A DNA stretch of 64,000 nucleotides from Kalmusia sp. IMI 367209 (lineage: Eukaryota; Ascomycota; Dothideomycetes; Pleosporales; Didymosphaeriaceae): the NCBI GenBank assembly GCA_027946365.1, contig JAPEUQ010000006.1, positions 310,001 to 374,000 of the forward strand, in the 5' to 3' direction. Shown in pieces: positions 22,670-33,777 of this stretch. The notes beneath the pieces were generated by a model. It saw only the letters and a list, made by a program, of their open reading frames with translations. It was not told the DNA's origin and searched no databases. The position numbers and the translations under genes were made by a program. How positions within the stretch are numbered: the stretch's first letter is position 1; each line of letters begins with the position of its first letter.

Positions 22670-23330
22670 CTAGCCATCGAGGCTGTACGTAATCTTATTC
22701 CGCTTGACAGACTTTGTGTCGTCGTCGTCGGGCGCCTTCTTCTTCTTGCTGCCGCCCGCTCTGCTCGTACCGTTGGGTGTGGGCTGGCTCGACTCGCGCG
22801 TGGGGAACGACGACGACGGCGTAGGGGCGTGCGAGGGCGTCGTCTGCGCGGAGCCGGGGGTCGACGAGTCCTACGACGTGTGAGCCTCGTCCGGGCTGGA
22901 GCCTAGGGGCGCAGGAAGACGAGTCCTTACCCTCAAGAAGCTGCTCGAGCTCCGGCTGAATATCCTGTCTGCGTCGCTGACCTGGGCTTTGCGCCGCGTC
23001 GCAGTGCCCGCTGAGCCGCCTGTCGAGACGGTCGCTGCGCCCTTGATGTAGTTGTCGAAACCCTTGATGATGTTTCCGGCGCTGGTTTCCTCCAAGTACT
23101 GCGTCTCGACACGGACGATGGTTGCTTCGAGTTGCTCCTAGACAAAGCGGTAAGTATTGAGGGACTTTGTAGGTAGCTACGGGGTGACTGCATACCAGAT
23201 TGTGGTCTATGGCGCGCTTCTTCTGGAGCGATTCTCGTAGGTCGCGTCGGAGGCGTTCGTAGTAGGGCATGCCTCGCGAGGGATCCGTGACTGCATTGGC
23301 AGCGGCTGCTGGAGGCGCGTTTTCCGCCAT
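22670..23330 (-). CDS. EAF6: Chromatin modification-related protein EAF6 (NuA4 subunit)
   Basis: Small subunit of the NuA4 histone acetyltransferase complex; nuclear. Exons on minus: 23330-23196, 23137-22931, 22870-22670, giving 180 aa in one frame (45+69+67 codons with stop). The N-terminal coiled-coil region carries the family signature: YYERLRRDLRESLQKKRAID, then LEQLEATIVRVETQYLEE after the first intron and GNIIKGFDNYIKG. The C-terminal half is Ser/Pro-rich, ending in a basic patch (GGSKKKKAPDDDDTKSVKR). Introns are 58 and 60 bp. Its ATG lies 349 bp from the oppositely oriented TFIIS ATG, so the two share a promoter region. Confidence 0.88.
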
Positions 23331-23679
23331 TGTAGACCTGTGTTCGAATTCGGTGGTGTAGGGATAAGGAACGTTTCGTTGCGGGCTGTCGCTGGCTATC
23401 GCTGGCTATTTGGACGTCCAATGGTTCGATCGCGACTTCGACACTACCGTGCAGTCTAGAGCCCGAGGTCCGTGCGAGACTAGCGTCATCCGCAATCGTC
23501 GACTTCAACTTCATTCAAGCTGCCGTTGCCTGCGGACCCTCTGCTTTCCACTTGCTCGCTTGCGATCGCACGCAGACCGTCCGTCGCTATACAAGCCCGC
23601 GCCCGCCGACGCTCCTCCAGGCTCAACCGTTTACACGCGACCAGTTGCCCCGCTTTGGTTGGGTTCCCCAGTTGGCAGT
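23331..23679. promoter_or_regulatory. Shared divergent promoter region, EAF6 and TFIIS
   Basis: 349 bp separate the two start codons. No individual element can be named with confidence. A plus frame runs through much of it (from 23410) in phase with TFIIS but without an ATG that would add conserved residues. Confidence 0.5.
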
Positions 23680-24644
23680 ATGGATGTCAAAGAAGTTGCG
23701 CAGCGCGGCAAGGCCATCGGCAAGGCCATCGAAGAGAAGGCGCCCAGCGCTTCGATCCTGAAGCTCTTGAACGACCTCAACGACGGCATCAAGCCTACCG
23801 AAGACCTGCTGCGGCAGACCAAGATCGGCGTGACAGTCAACAGGCTACGCCAGCACAATGACCCGCAGGTCGCCTCCCTCGCCACCCGCATGGTCACCAA
23901 GTGGAGGGACGAGGTTAAGCAAAACAAGGGCGCTGCACGGGGGAAAGCCCCCACCGGAAATGGCACGTGGATACCCGCGCCTGCTCCCTCAGGAACTGCG
24001 TCGCCGGCGCCCGCAATCAGCAAGAAGAAGCATAGTGTGGCCCCCGAGAAACGCAACCACAAGACGGACAATGTCAAGTACCAGGTTACGGGTGATGATA
24101 GCCGTGACAACTGCATCAGGCTGATGTACGATGGTCTAGCCTTCATGAGCGAAGAGCGTACGTACATCCCCATCGGGCACAGTAATTGCTATACATGCTA
24201 ACAGCAAGCCCCAAAGTCCCCGCCGACGTCCTTGACGTCGCCCGCCAGGTCGAAGCCGCCGCCTACGCCAACGCCGGCTCCTCCGTCTGCGAAGCCTACA
24301 AGACCAAGATCCGCTCGCTCTTCCAAAACCTCAAGAACAAGTCCAACAAGAACCTGCGCAAGCGCGTCCAGTCCGGCGAGATCTCCCCCAAGCGCTTCAC
24401 CACCATGACGCACGACGAGATGAAGTCGGACGAGCGCCGCGAGGCTGACGCCAAGCTCGAGAAAGAGAACATGAACAACGCCATGGTGGCGCAGGTCGAG
24501 AAGAGCATCTCGAAGGAGTTCCAGTGCGGCAAGTGCAAGCAGCGCATGGTCAGCTACAGCCAGGCGCAGACTAGAAGTGCTGACGAGCCGATGACGACCT
24601 TCTGCGAGTGCATGAATTGCGGGAATCGGTGGAAGTTCTCTTGA
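23680..24644 (+). CDS. DST1: Transcription elongation factor TFIIS
   Basis: Stimulates RNA cleavage by backtracked RNA polymerase II; nuclear. Exons 23680-24157 and 24205-24644 (47-bp intron with gctaac branch), 305 aa, the usual family length. Domain I (residues ~1-80, LLRQTKIGVTVNRLRQHND), linker rich in Pro/Ala, domain II (~140-250, DNCIRLMYDGLAFMSEE ... VEAAAYANAGS), and the C-terminal zinc ribbon with CGKCKQRM, the acidic hairpin RSADEPMTTF that reaches the polymerase active site, and CECMNCGNRWKFS. All key Cys and the Asp-Glu pair are present. Start chosen at ATG 23680 because it begins domain I directly. Confidence 0.93.
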
Positions 24645-25646
24645 GCTGGTAACGGAACCGATTAGACAGGCCTCCCCTGGGGCTCCTTCCTTCTTTCCTT
24701 TTTCTCAGGCGGGAGCGTTGGTGTATCGGTGCCTGTGGGCTATCCAATTCGGGTCTGAAAAAGGAATAGGTAGCGACTTTGCTGGCGTTTTCTGGGCATG
24801 CGGGTGGCGTCTTGAGATCTGGATCTTTGCCTTCTCTTCTCCGTTACAAGCGGGGGGGAAACGATCCTGCCGCCTCCTCTTCTTCTTCCCATTGGTCGCC
24901 GACTTTGGCAGAGACGAGTGTGCTTGTTTACTGGTGATCGGACTATGATAGAGACGTTCAGCTATTCGAGATTACACCATGGAATAGTCACAGCACGAAG
25001 AATGCAACTGAATGACAATGCACACCTACATGTGAAGCGTTAGTAGAGTCCTTCAGGTACTCTTACTTATTACCCGATATTGAAGTGGTGATCAACTAGT
25101 GACGGGTCTTGACTTGAGCCCCTTGATAGTAAACATCTCTAGCTAGGAATTCCACCTTAACTATGTAATCGAGCTATACTATCAATCGGTAGATTTTATC
25201 GTTATAATATATTATCCAACACTTGAAAATTTTACACATCGCGAGCAGGCAAGAAATAAATATATCCAACAGATTCTTAACACGCCTAGTTTAAGAGCCG
25301 GTACAATACGTAGGATTAGGCTGGCTGTAAAATCGTTTGAATAAGAGAGCCCGCTCTTTCTCTACGATCCGGGACCTTGGCTTCGCGCTGGGGAGCAGAT
25401 GGCTTGACTGATGATGTGTCATGCGGCTTGAATGCATGAGCTGGTATGTGATCCGAGTCAATAAGGTTCCTACATAGCTAGCAAGGGAAGTATCAGTGTG
25501 CAGCGGGCTGATTTGATTTTAGATCATCCAAACATGCACGGCACACAAAACAAGCCATGAACACGAGAAAATCTGACAAAGAGTCGTAATTTGCTTTACA
25601 TATATTCATCAAAACCACCATCTAACCGCAACAAAAAAACCCTACC
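24645..25646. other. Intergenic region with an AT-rich patch
   Basis: 3' flanks of TFIIS and of the convergent UTP12 gene. Roughly 24950-25330 is clearly AT-rich compared with its surroundings (for example around 25195-25270) and has no long frame. This could be a decayed repeat or simply AT-rich spacer; no transposon feature is visible. Confidence 0.5.
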
Positions 25647-28592
25647 CTACGCAACATCAACAAACGCCCTCTTCCTCTTCCCCACCTCTTCCGCCCTCTC
25701 CACATCCTCCAACCTCACAATCCCCCTCTCGTCAACCCTCTCCCCCACAAACCTTAACGCCGCCACATTAAACCCTATTAGATCCTTGTTCCCGCCCAGC
25801 GTCTGCCGGAGATCGTTCCGCATAGTCTCCAGTACGCTCTTCAGCTCTCGACTCGCGACAATTTGTCGCTGGTGCGTCTTCAGCATGAAGAAGAGTACGC
25901 GACATGTCAGCGTGACGTTCCACTTGCGCTGCACCCATATTGCGATGAAGGTGAACAGCGCCGGTAGGGAAGAGAAGGGCAGCACGAGAAGGGCGTCGTG
26001 TAGCTGTGCGGCGGGGATCTTGGAGAGCGTGGCGAGGACGTGGCGCTCGGCGGAGATGTTGTTGAGTGCCAGGAAGAGCGGGTTGCGTTGCGGGGGGGCC
26101 AGGTTTGGATTCGATTTCTTCTGGATCTGCCAGGCGCGGACGAGGTGTAGATCTTCAAGGCCAAGGTCGAGCGCTTCTTGGATGCGTTCACCGGCGGTGA
26201 GGGTCGACGTGGTTTGCTTGGAAGCGGCTGCTACTTCAGTGGTTTCGCCGTTGAGGGCGTCGTCGTCATCGAGGGAGGTGGCGAGCGTGTTTTCGTAAAG
26301 CTCTTCAAGTTCTTTCTCGCGCTCTTCTTCGAGGAAGATGGGTTCGTCAGTGCGCGTCCAGATGCGCATGCTCTTGTCGTGACTTGCTGTAACCACGAAA
26401 TCTCCCGTGCGACTCATGGTCATGGCCCAGATCTCGCCGTGGTGGCCTCTCAGCTTCTGGATCTGCTCGAATTTATCGGCGTCCCAGGTCTTCAGTACGC
26501 GGTCTTTGGACGCACTGAAGAGGATGTGCTTTTCGTCCGCTTGAACGGGGTGCGGGATGAAGGCGACGTTTAGGATGGAGTCTTCGTGGGCGAAGAGCGC
26601 TTTATGGCAGTCGCCGAAATCAAGGCCCCAGATGCGGACGTTTTTATCGGCAGATGAGGTCGCTATTAATTTAGAGTCGCTGGAGATGGACATGTTGAGC
26701 ACGGGGAGCTTGTGGCCGTAGAGATTAAGGAAGAGCTTTAGAGAGTCGACGAAGAAGACTTTAACAGTGTTGTCCATTGTAGCGACGGCGAGCAGTCGGG
26801 AGTCGGGCGAGAAATGGATGTTGAGAACGTCGTCATTCACTTTAAGGATGCGGGATTGAACGAGCTTAAGGCGTGGCATCGTGCGTTTTGTACCAGGGAT
26901 TTCCTCCTGGACAATCTCGAAATCCCAGAATTTGACGGCCTTATCCGCGCCGCCCGTGATGAGCGACTTGCCATCTGGGTGTACTTGAAGAGTCCAGACT
27001 GTGCCTTCGTGCGCGGGAATTTTGTCGAGGAGGGACGAGGCTGCAATGTCGTAGAGCTCGATATCACCGTCCTTAGTTCCGACTACAACGATCTTGTCTC
27101 CTGGTAGGAATGCAGCGCACAGTGCTTTTCCACACTCTAGTGTACGAAGACAATTCTGTGTCCGAACATTCCAGATCTTGAGTCCTCCATTTGCAGACTT
27201 TCCACTCGAAGCAGAAGCTAACATGCGATCATCTGAGCTCAATGCTAGCGCCCTGATATCTTGCCTGTGACCCGCGAGCTCTACAGATAACGTCCGGTTG
27301 TATTCGGTTTCTTCTTCGGTTTTTGATTTCGAATGTTTCGGAATGTCGTATACGTCGATCAGATTGCTGTCGGTCCCGACTAGTAATTGCAGCTTCTTGG
27401 AACCTTTAGGGTACATCCACGAGATGGACCTAGCCTTGCCTCCACCTGGCGCTATTCGTACGGTAACATAAGGTACGATGACGTCTCCAACTGCTGCATC
27501 TGCTATGTTAATCTGTTCATCAGTTTCAATTTCCTTTTCGCCGTTTGCCTCATCTTTTGCCTTTTCACGTCTCCTCCTTCGCTTTCTAGCTAGCGCCTTT
27601 TGGACTTCTTTTTCATTTCGCATCCGCCATAATTCGACAGCTCTTTCTGAACCATGCACGGCGATGTAATCAGACTTTGCGTGAAAGGCAATCCCAAGCG
27701 TCCGGTCTTTGCCCTGTCGATATAGAGTTCCTCTCTCTCGTAGATACCGCTGGTCTGCATCTCCAATAGTTGAGGCCGCTTGTCCCAGACCACTCAGGTC
27801 AACAGTCCACACTCTTAATTCTCCGTCATTGCCAGCAGTTATACAGCTATTGCCATCCGGAGACACTCCCAATGCCCAACACTCTCCATTCGTTTGCGCG
27901 ACATGTGTCTCGATGCAGTGCTGGCTGTTCACATCCCAGATCTTGATCAAAGCATCCTTGCTTGTAGAGAGCAGGAATGCTTGGTCTGTATCCATTTCCG
28001 CGTCTACTCCGTCAACATCATCCTCTTGCGTCGACTTGGCTGGGTGCAAAAAGTGCAGTCCAGTGATTTGTCCCTTGTGTCCCCGCAGCTTGAATAAACC
28101 AACTTCCGACACCATGTCCCATATGACGATATCGGTATCTTTGGAGCCGCTAGCGAGACGAACCCCGGATCGATCAAAGGCGAGCACTGTGACTGCCGAT
28201 TTGTGTCCGTTGAAACTTATCACCACGGTCGCTGTTCTCGAGTCCCACACTCGTATGCTGCCGTCGGCGTAGCCAACGGCAAAGAGATCTGTGTCCACGT
28301 CACTCCTGCATATTACTGTGACCTGCTCTGTGCATGACGAATCGCGCCATCTGCTCAGCAACTCGCTCTTCTTCACGTCCCAGCAGAGCACCTCTTCATT
28401 TGCGGCTGTATATGCGCGGCCGGCGCCCGCGGATCGGCTAGAGCCAGGCTGCGATACGCCTTCGGAGGCCCATACAATGTTGGATGTAGCGGTCGCGACA
28501 ACACCAAACGCGTCCGTCTGCTCGTATTTACTGCAATCCTTAGATGTGGCTCTCTCGAGGAAGAAAGTTACCTACTTGTACGACTTCACCAT
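25647..28592 (-). CDS. DIP2: U3 snoRNA-associated WD40 protein UTP12/DIP2
   Basis: Component of the small-subunit processome (UTP-B) needed for 18S rRNA maturation in the nucleolus. Exons on minus 28592-28576 and 28530-25647 with a 45-bp intron after only 17 nt of coding sequence; 966 aa. The N-terminus MVKSYNKYEQTDAFGVV resembles the family start. About a dozen WD40 repeats follow (for example IRVWDSRTATV, LVTGGADKAVKFWDFE-type blades), interrupted by a charged insert (KRRRRREKAKDEANGEKE). The C-terminal ~110 residues (ISAERHVLATLSKIP ... VETMRNDLRQT-like) match the Utp12 domain. Starts 298 bp from the divergent ARPC2 gene. The simple ORF start at 28391 is internal. Confidence 0.92.
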
Positions 28593-28890
28593 GATGCGCT
28601 AGAAAGGAAAATTGGGTATCAAGAGAGAAAGAAGCGTAGAATAGAATCGGAGCCGCGCAACCTCAGCGCTGCATCACTTTCAGACGTGGGAAGAATGCGA
28701 CGCAAGCGATTGGGCGTCTGGTGAACTTTTTCTGGAAGCTCGAACTTTTGGCGAAAACCCCCACAGGTGCAGCCACTAGCTCAGCCACAGCCCACTCGAC
28801 CAACATCACACCTCCGACCTCCGCGCCAATTCACCAGCTCCCCGCCACATCGACCCGGAATCCTGCTCCATCCACCCCCAGCAAGCAGCC
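28593..28890. promoter_or_regulatory. Shared divergent promoter region, UTP12/DIP2 and ARPC2
   Basis: 298 bp between the two ATGs. C-rich on the plus side just before ARPC2. No named element recognised. Confidence 0.5.
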
Positions 28891-30040
28891 ATGCTTCTCC
28901 TCGACTATCAGAATGTCCTCATTGAGTCGCTGCTGAGGGAACGATTCGGAGGGTGCGCAATACCCCGCCGAGGACACCCACGGGTAGCTAACAGGTAACA
29001 GTGCAGCGCCCTCCTCAATCGACCAGGTCGTTTCCGACTTTGACGGCGTCACCTTCCACATTTCCACCCCCGAATCGAAAACCAAGATCCTCGTTTCGAT
29101 ACACGTTAAGTGCTTTGCCGAGCTGGTGCAGTACGGAGCCCAGGCCGTCCTCGAGCGTGAATATGGGCCATTCATTGTAGCTCCAGAGGCAGGCTACGAT
29201 TTCTCGGTGCAGGTAGATCTGGAGAACCTTCCCGAAGATCAGGGTAAACTTGGATCTGGCGAATGACAGGCAGGGGCCTAACAGTGTACAGAAGGCAAGG
29301 ATGATTTGATCCGGCGCATATCCCTCCTCAAGCGCAATGCTATGGCCGCGCCGTTCGAGCAAGCTTTCGACGAGTTCCAGCATCTGCAGGAGGAAGCTTC
29401 GAAATACACGTCAGAGTCAGCGCCACAAGGTGTTAAGGAGGGCGGTGAAGTGCGCGCGATTCATTACCGAGAAGAGGAAGCTATCTACATCAAGGCGAGC
29501 CATGATAGAGTGACTGTCATTTTCTCGACGGTATTCCGGGAAGAGACAGACAGGATCTTTGGCAAGGTCTTCCTGCAGGTAAGGATATAGGTAAACAGGA
29601 TAGACATAGCCGCTAATATCAGTATAGGAGTTCGTAGACGCACGGCGGAGAGCCATCCAAAACGCGCCACAGGTGCTGTTCAGGAACGATCCCCCGCTAG
29701 AGCTCCAGGGAATTCCAGGCGTCAACACCTCCGGCTCCGGCGAAATCGGCTATATTACTTTCGGTTAGTCGCAAAGCTTTAGTTGTCTAGCAAAAGACTG
29801 ACGATCGTAGTTCTCTTCCCTCGCCATCTGACGAACCAACGACGAGCAGATGTCATTTCACATATCCAGACCTTCCGGGATTACTTCCACTACCACATTA
29901 AAGCCTCCAAGGCTTACATCCACTCGAGGATGCGCAAGCGGACAGCCGACTTCCTCCAGGTACTCCGTCGTGCTCGGCCGGAGGCGGAAGAGAAGGAGCG
30001 CAAGACTGCGAGTGGGCGCACGTTCAAGGTGCAGTCTTGA
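28891..30040 (+). CDS. ARC35: Arp2/3 complex subunit 2 (ARPC2, p34)
   Basis: Structural core subunit of the Arp2/3 complex, which nucleates branched actin; works with ARPC4 at cortical actin patches. Five exons: 28891-28952, 29002-29243, 29292-29578, 29628-29763, 29811-30040, four introns of 47-49 bp; 318 aa, normal for the family. It begins [19 protein letters not shown] and continues [19 protein letters not shown] across the first junction. Internal landmarks: [41 protein letters not shown], and the C-terminal helix [20 protein letters not shown]. It is functionally linked to the myosin-I gene at 54 kb, which in fungi also drives Arp2/3-dependent patch assembly. Confidence 0.93.
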
Positions 30041-30378
30041 AACATATCTCTTGTTCCAGTTGAGCGGAGGGATGAGACGCATTTTCATTATCTGCTACAG
30101 CGATAGCCATAGGTCTTGAAGAGCATGAAAGTCGTCAATGATATTCGTAGATGCGAAATGCTGGGGACAGGAAAGGCGTCAGCTGTTAAGATGTATAGAG
30201 TGAAGTAGCTTCAAGGACTTGGAAGTAAAACAGGATAACATTTGAAAATTCGTGAAAATTTTCAGATCAGTTCCTTTGTCGAACAGCTTTACTTTGGCCT
30301 TATAGCAGTGCTTCTAATATGATGGTGAAAAGTTGCTAACGAGCTCGTAGGTACCACGTGCTACATGATATAATTATC
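30041..30378. other. AT-rich spacer downstream of ARPC2
   Basis: No gene seen. Contains a short imperfect palindrome (gaaaattcgtgaaaattttc, 30244-30263) that could act in 3'-end formation; this is inference only. Confidence 0.4.
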
Positions 30379-30740
30379 TCATGGACCTCTTCCCCACCAT
30401 TGTCTACTGCCCCTTCTCTGTACTTGATGCATCGCTGATTTCTCTTCGGTCAGATAGAGGCATTCTAAACTGTTTGTTTTCCTATTCCATTTTCTCGCAG
30501 CTCTCTTGACCATCTCTTCTGTAATTAGAACGTCGTTTCCTCCCTGCTTTAATAGAAGTTTCAGAATCTCATTCCCGTACGGCCAATTCCCTGCAGCTGC
30601 CTTGATTACTCCCTCTGTAACCGGGATGACGTGCCCTCTTTGGTCAACCAGATGCTTTATAAATCTTTGCCCCATGTACCACATTTCCCACAGCCGCCTT
30701 GATCACCTCCCTCCTCCCAACCCCTAACCTTCGTTCCACC
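30379..30740 (-). pseudogene. Relic of NLR-type C-terminal repeats (ITEEVVKAAAGN motif)
   Basis: The minus frame 30684-30379 contains degenerate copies of a short repeat: RGHVIPVTEGVIKAAAGNW, ILKLLLKQGGNDVLITEEMV, KRAARKWN. A further copy (REVIKAAVGN) lies just upstream (30690-30720) in another frame, so the reading is broken by an indel near 30685. Repeats of the form ITEEVVKAAAGN..NGKEVMELLL..RGDEV are known to me from the C-terminal part of fungal NACHT/STAND (NLR-like) proteins. No NACHT domain, start codon or full repeat array is present, so this is a fragment left by decay. Confidence 0.6.
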
Positions 30741-31240
30741 TAGCTTAATATGCTCGTCTAAATGCGGACCATTAGTCATGAATGACTGCTAGATGATCGT
30801 GCCCTCAAGTCCTATGTCTAGCATGAAGAAGTGTGTAATATTGCAGGTCTTTGTGTTCTTGTCGTTTCGTTTACTCCGTACGAATAGATATTTAGTATCC
30901 ACGAGACTAATATAAAAAACAGTAGCGTATTGCGCAGGACCTTGAGCAGACAATTTCGCGCGTTATTACGCTTTACTGGGCGAGGCTGAGGAGGTCAAAT
31001 TGACTTCCACACCCGGATCTTCGTAAAGTTGTCCACGTAGAAAGCTATAATACTCATGGCTAGAAGAATTGAATGAACCGGCTGGTACTTAAAGCGCAAG
31101 GATAGTAGCCGCCGTAATATCGCATGAATACCATACCGTTGCCCAAGCTTTCACGTGCTCGATGTCCCTAGCCAAGGTGGATTGCGGTTTAACATCGACA
31201 CGTGAGGAGGATTGATGGGGAAGATATAATACGAAGGTGG
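30741..31240. other. Spacer with no gene seen
   Basis: AT-rich, multiple stops in all frames; no repeat or RNA gene recognised. Together with the flanking pieces it forms a degenerate patch between ARPC2 and the ANCHR-like gene. Confidence 0.45.
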
Positions 31241-31950
31241 TTAAAGATTCGCTAGGACGAATGCCGATATGTCCAAGTGTTGATCAAAGAGCATTTGGAA
31301 GTATCGCGCAAGCGTGGCCGGCGGAGGCTGGTTGGGTTTGATGCTGTTGAGCTTCTTCATCAACTTTGTAACGGCTGATTCGTATGTACGAATATCCCGG
31401 ATGTTCAGATCTGACTGCTTTCAAGGAATGAACTGCTTCAGCCTTCCATAGAGTCCCTTAAAACCGAATATTACCTTCCAGTTCCGGAGCATCGCATAGT
31501 GCAAAGTTTCCCAATTTCTCCTCGACGAAAGTATAATCTTTAACCCCGGGTTGAGAAAAGATCTTGGTTGCCAAGTGTGCTTCGTGATTGTACATTTGTG
31601 TCACTTTGCGCATGACGAACGGAAGGCATAGGCCCATCTGAGTTTCTACTTGCAGATATTCTTCAGTCAACCCAGCCAAGGCAAACGCCGTGAGGGCCAC
31701 ATGCTGATGTGAATTCAGATTCGCGACCCAGTATTAATCATATGTTTGCTCATGCGTGACCGTGCGGGGTCGTTGAGACTGGTACGACATACGATCTCGA
31801 CGAGCCAGTCGACAATCTCCTTGTCTGCCATGTACCCACGCAAATCTATCTGCCTAATATTAATAGTCAGTGACTGTTCAAATATGCATTTCAAGCGCTT
31901 TCTTACTGTAGCTTCTCAACAAGCCGAGCGTAGTTCTCGTCTGTGCCCAT
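31241..31950 (-). CDS. Unrecognised short multi-exon gene, about 170-200 aa
   Basis: Not recognised. On minus, ATG 31950 (MGTDENYARLVEKL) to stop 31241. Exon 1 is 31950-31907 (intron 31906-31854, gtaaga...tag), exon 2 begins 31853 (QIDLRGYMADKEIVDWLVEI), the last exon is 31410-31241 (RTYESAVTKLMKKLNS ... ISAFVLANL) after a 64-bp intron 31474-31411. Between, two solutions exist: an 89-bp intron 31792-31704 with a perfect gtatgt donor and cag acceptor, or continuous reading (SRMSKHMINT then WVANLNSHQHVALTAF) with one missing base near 31730, which gives 197 aa. Both keep phase to the end. The protein is predicted mostly helical, with no signal peptide or membrane segment. It lies in a degenerate patch, so it could be a lineage-specific gene or of foreign origin. 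Confidence 0.55.
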
Positions 31951-32156
31951 TGAAGTACCGTTATTCGCGTGCTGATATTTGATGGTAGTGTTGTGAAGGT
32001 GGTTGAGCAGTATTGGTGAGAGGAGCAGAGCAGCCACGAGAAATGAGTATTCCGTTTGTTGCTGCCCTAGCAAAGTCCTGGTGAAAGCGAGTGAAAGTGA
32101 AGGCGAAAGTCCGCCCTCCGCCCTAAGATTAGATTCTATGCGAGCCTCTTCACTTC

Positions 32157-33388
32157 TCACACAGCAGCAGCCTTCCTCTTCTTCCCATCCTTGATAAATT
32201 CCACAGCCCGATGCCTCCTTTCTTCGAACCCTGCACTCTCACCTCTATGCCTATCATCACGTTAGAACATATGCCTTGCAATACTGGAAGAAAATGCACC
32301 TACCCTTCCATCCAACAATTCCGACAGTACAAATCACCATCACACCCTAGACACTTCAACGTCGCATCATCACTGCAGATGATGCACCACGTCTCGATTT
32401 CCTGGTCTAATTTGCTCGCAAGGGTAGACTGAACTTTCGGCGGTTTTTTCGCCGGGGAGAAAGACGGTGCAGACGGGAGACCCATGGCATCTGAGGTCTG
32501 TGACGGGGAAGAGAGTGCAGCAAGACGAGCAGTCAGCGCATCTTCGATGGCTTGCGTGCGATCAAAATCATCTTGCGGGAAGGATGTTGGCGCTGAAGGG
32601 AGCGAGAGTCCGGCATCGTTTCCATCCTTCCCTTTAGAGTCTTCTGCCTGATGCTCGGCTTTCTCGTCACCAGCATCCGAGTGGTCATCCTCGTTGGGAG
32701 GAGACGGCGGATCATACTTCTTGCTTATAGCAAGCTCAGTCATAACCCTCGCAATAACATCGTCCGCCTCCTCTTCCTCGCTCTTCTTCTTCTCCGTTTC
32801 CACTCCCTCACCCTCACCCTCATCCTCATCTCGCTTTTCCCTCTCAACACTCACCTCCCCGCTCCCAACATCAACCTCCACATTCTCCCAATCCGCCAGC
32901 CCCTCCTTGCCCTCGCTCGCCTCTTCTTTCCGACTCGCCTGCACCTCCGGCAATATACTCCTAATATCCTTCAAAAGCTTCCCCACATCCCGCTCATCCC
33001 CCCGACTAACATCCCAGTCTTCCTGCGGCCCAAGTTCCCCCAGCAACTCCTCGATGCTCTTCTCGTCTTCGAAATTAGCTTCGGTCGCGCTACCACCTAC
33101 ACCATCCGCTAATCCTTCGAGATAGCTCGGCGCACCCGGGGCTATTACTGGTGCGGCATTTTTGTTCTCACTCGACGTAGCGGTACGAGAGGGCCGGGGA
33201 GAGCTCGATGGCGAGGCGGAACCTAGCCGTGCGAAACGGGCTGCGAGATCGTCTGGAGCAGAAGTTTTCGAGGGAGGACTTGAAGACACTATGGAGGATG
33301 AGGAGGTGTTGGAGAAGCTAACGCTAGACTTTTTGAGGGCGTTTAGTCTGGCGAGGAGGGCGTCGTCTTGGGAGGGGGGATCGGGCAT
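32157..33388 (-). CDS. ANCHR/ZFYVE19-like zinc-finger protein
   Basis: Likely homologue of the abscission checkpoint regulator ANCHR; in animals this acts at the midbody with ESCRT-III and VPS4, and the fungal role is not established. Exons on minus: 33388-32304 and 32250-32157, 392 aa, intron 53 bp. The N-terminus contains a short conserved helix (DDALLARLNALKKSSVSF) and acidic low-complexity segments. The C-terminus has the B-box-like zinc finger WCIICSDDATLKCLGCDGDL followed by YCRNCWMEGH, where the final His is supplied by the second exon, and a basic end (KDGKKRKAAAV). Splicing is therefore needed to complete the metal site. Confidence 0.75.
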
Positions 33389-33777
33389 TGTGGGCGCAGA
33401 GAAGCTTTGGGCGTGGTGGTCGCGGATTTTGGCGCGGTAGTGACAGTGGTGAGTTAAAACTATATGAAAAATAAAGACAGATCGGGCTGTGAGCGGCGTA
33501 CGCGCTATGCGGATTAAAGAAGCGGTGGTGGGGAGAAGGCAGTTCAGGGTTGCGGAGCTCTAAGCTTCCGCAAAGCTTAGCTCGGAAGTGATGGCGGGGG
33601 AGGGGCACGCGCACGCCACAAGCATAACTGCGACTCGAGATCTACAAACCCCCAAACCTAGAACAAGTGGGAATGTCTTCGTCAATATAAGATATGCTAC
33701 ATATGCAATGCTATCCCAAATGCCGTATGCCCTCCAAACTCCAGCCCTTTCCTAAAACGCCATATCACCATCTTTAT
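33389..33777. other. Intergenic spacer and promoter of the ANCHR-like gene
   Basis: 389 bp between the ANCHR-like ATG and the stop of the next minus-strand gene. No gene or named element seen. Confidence 0.5.
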
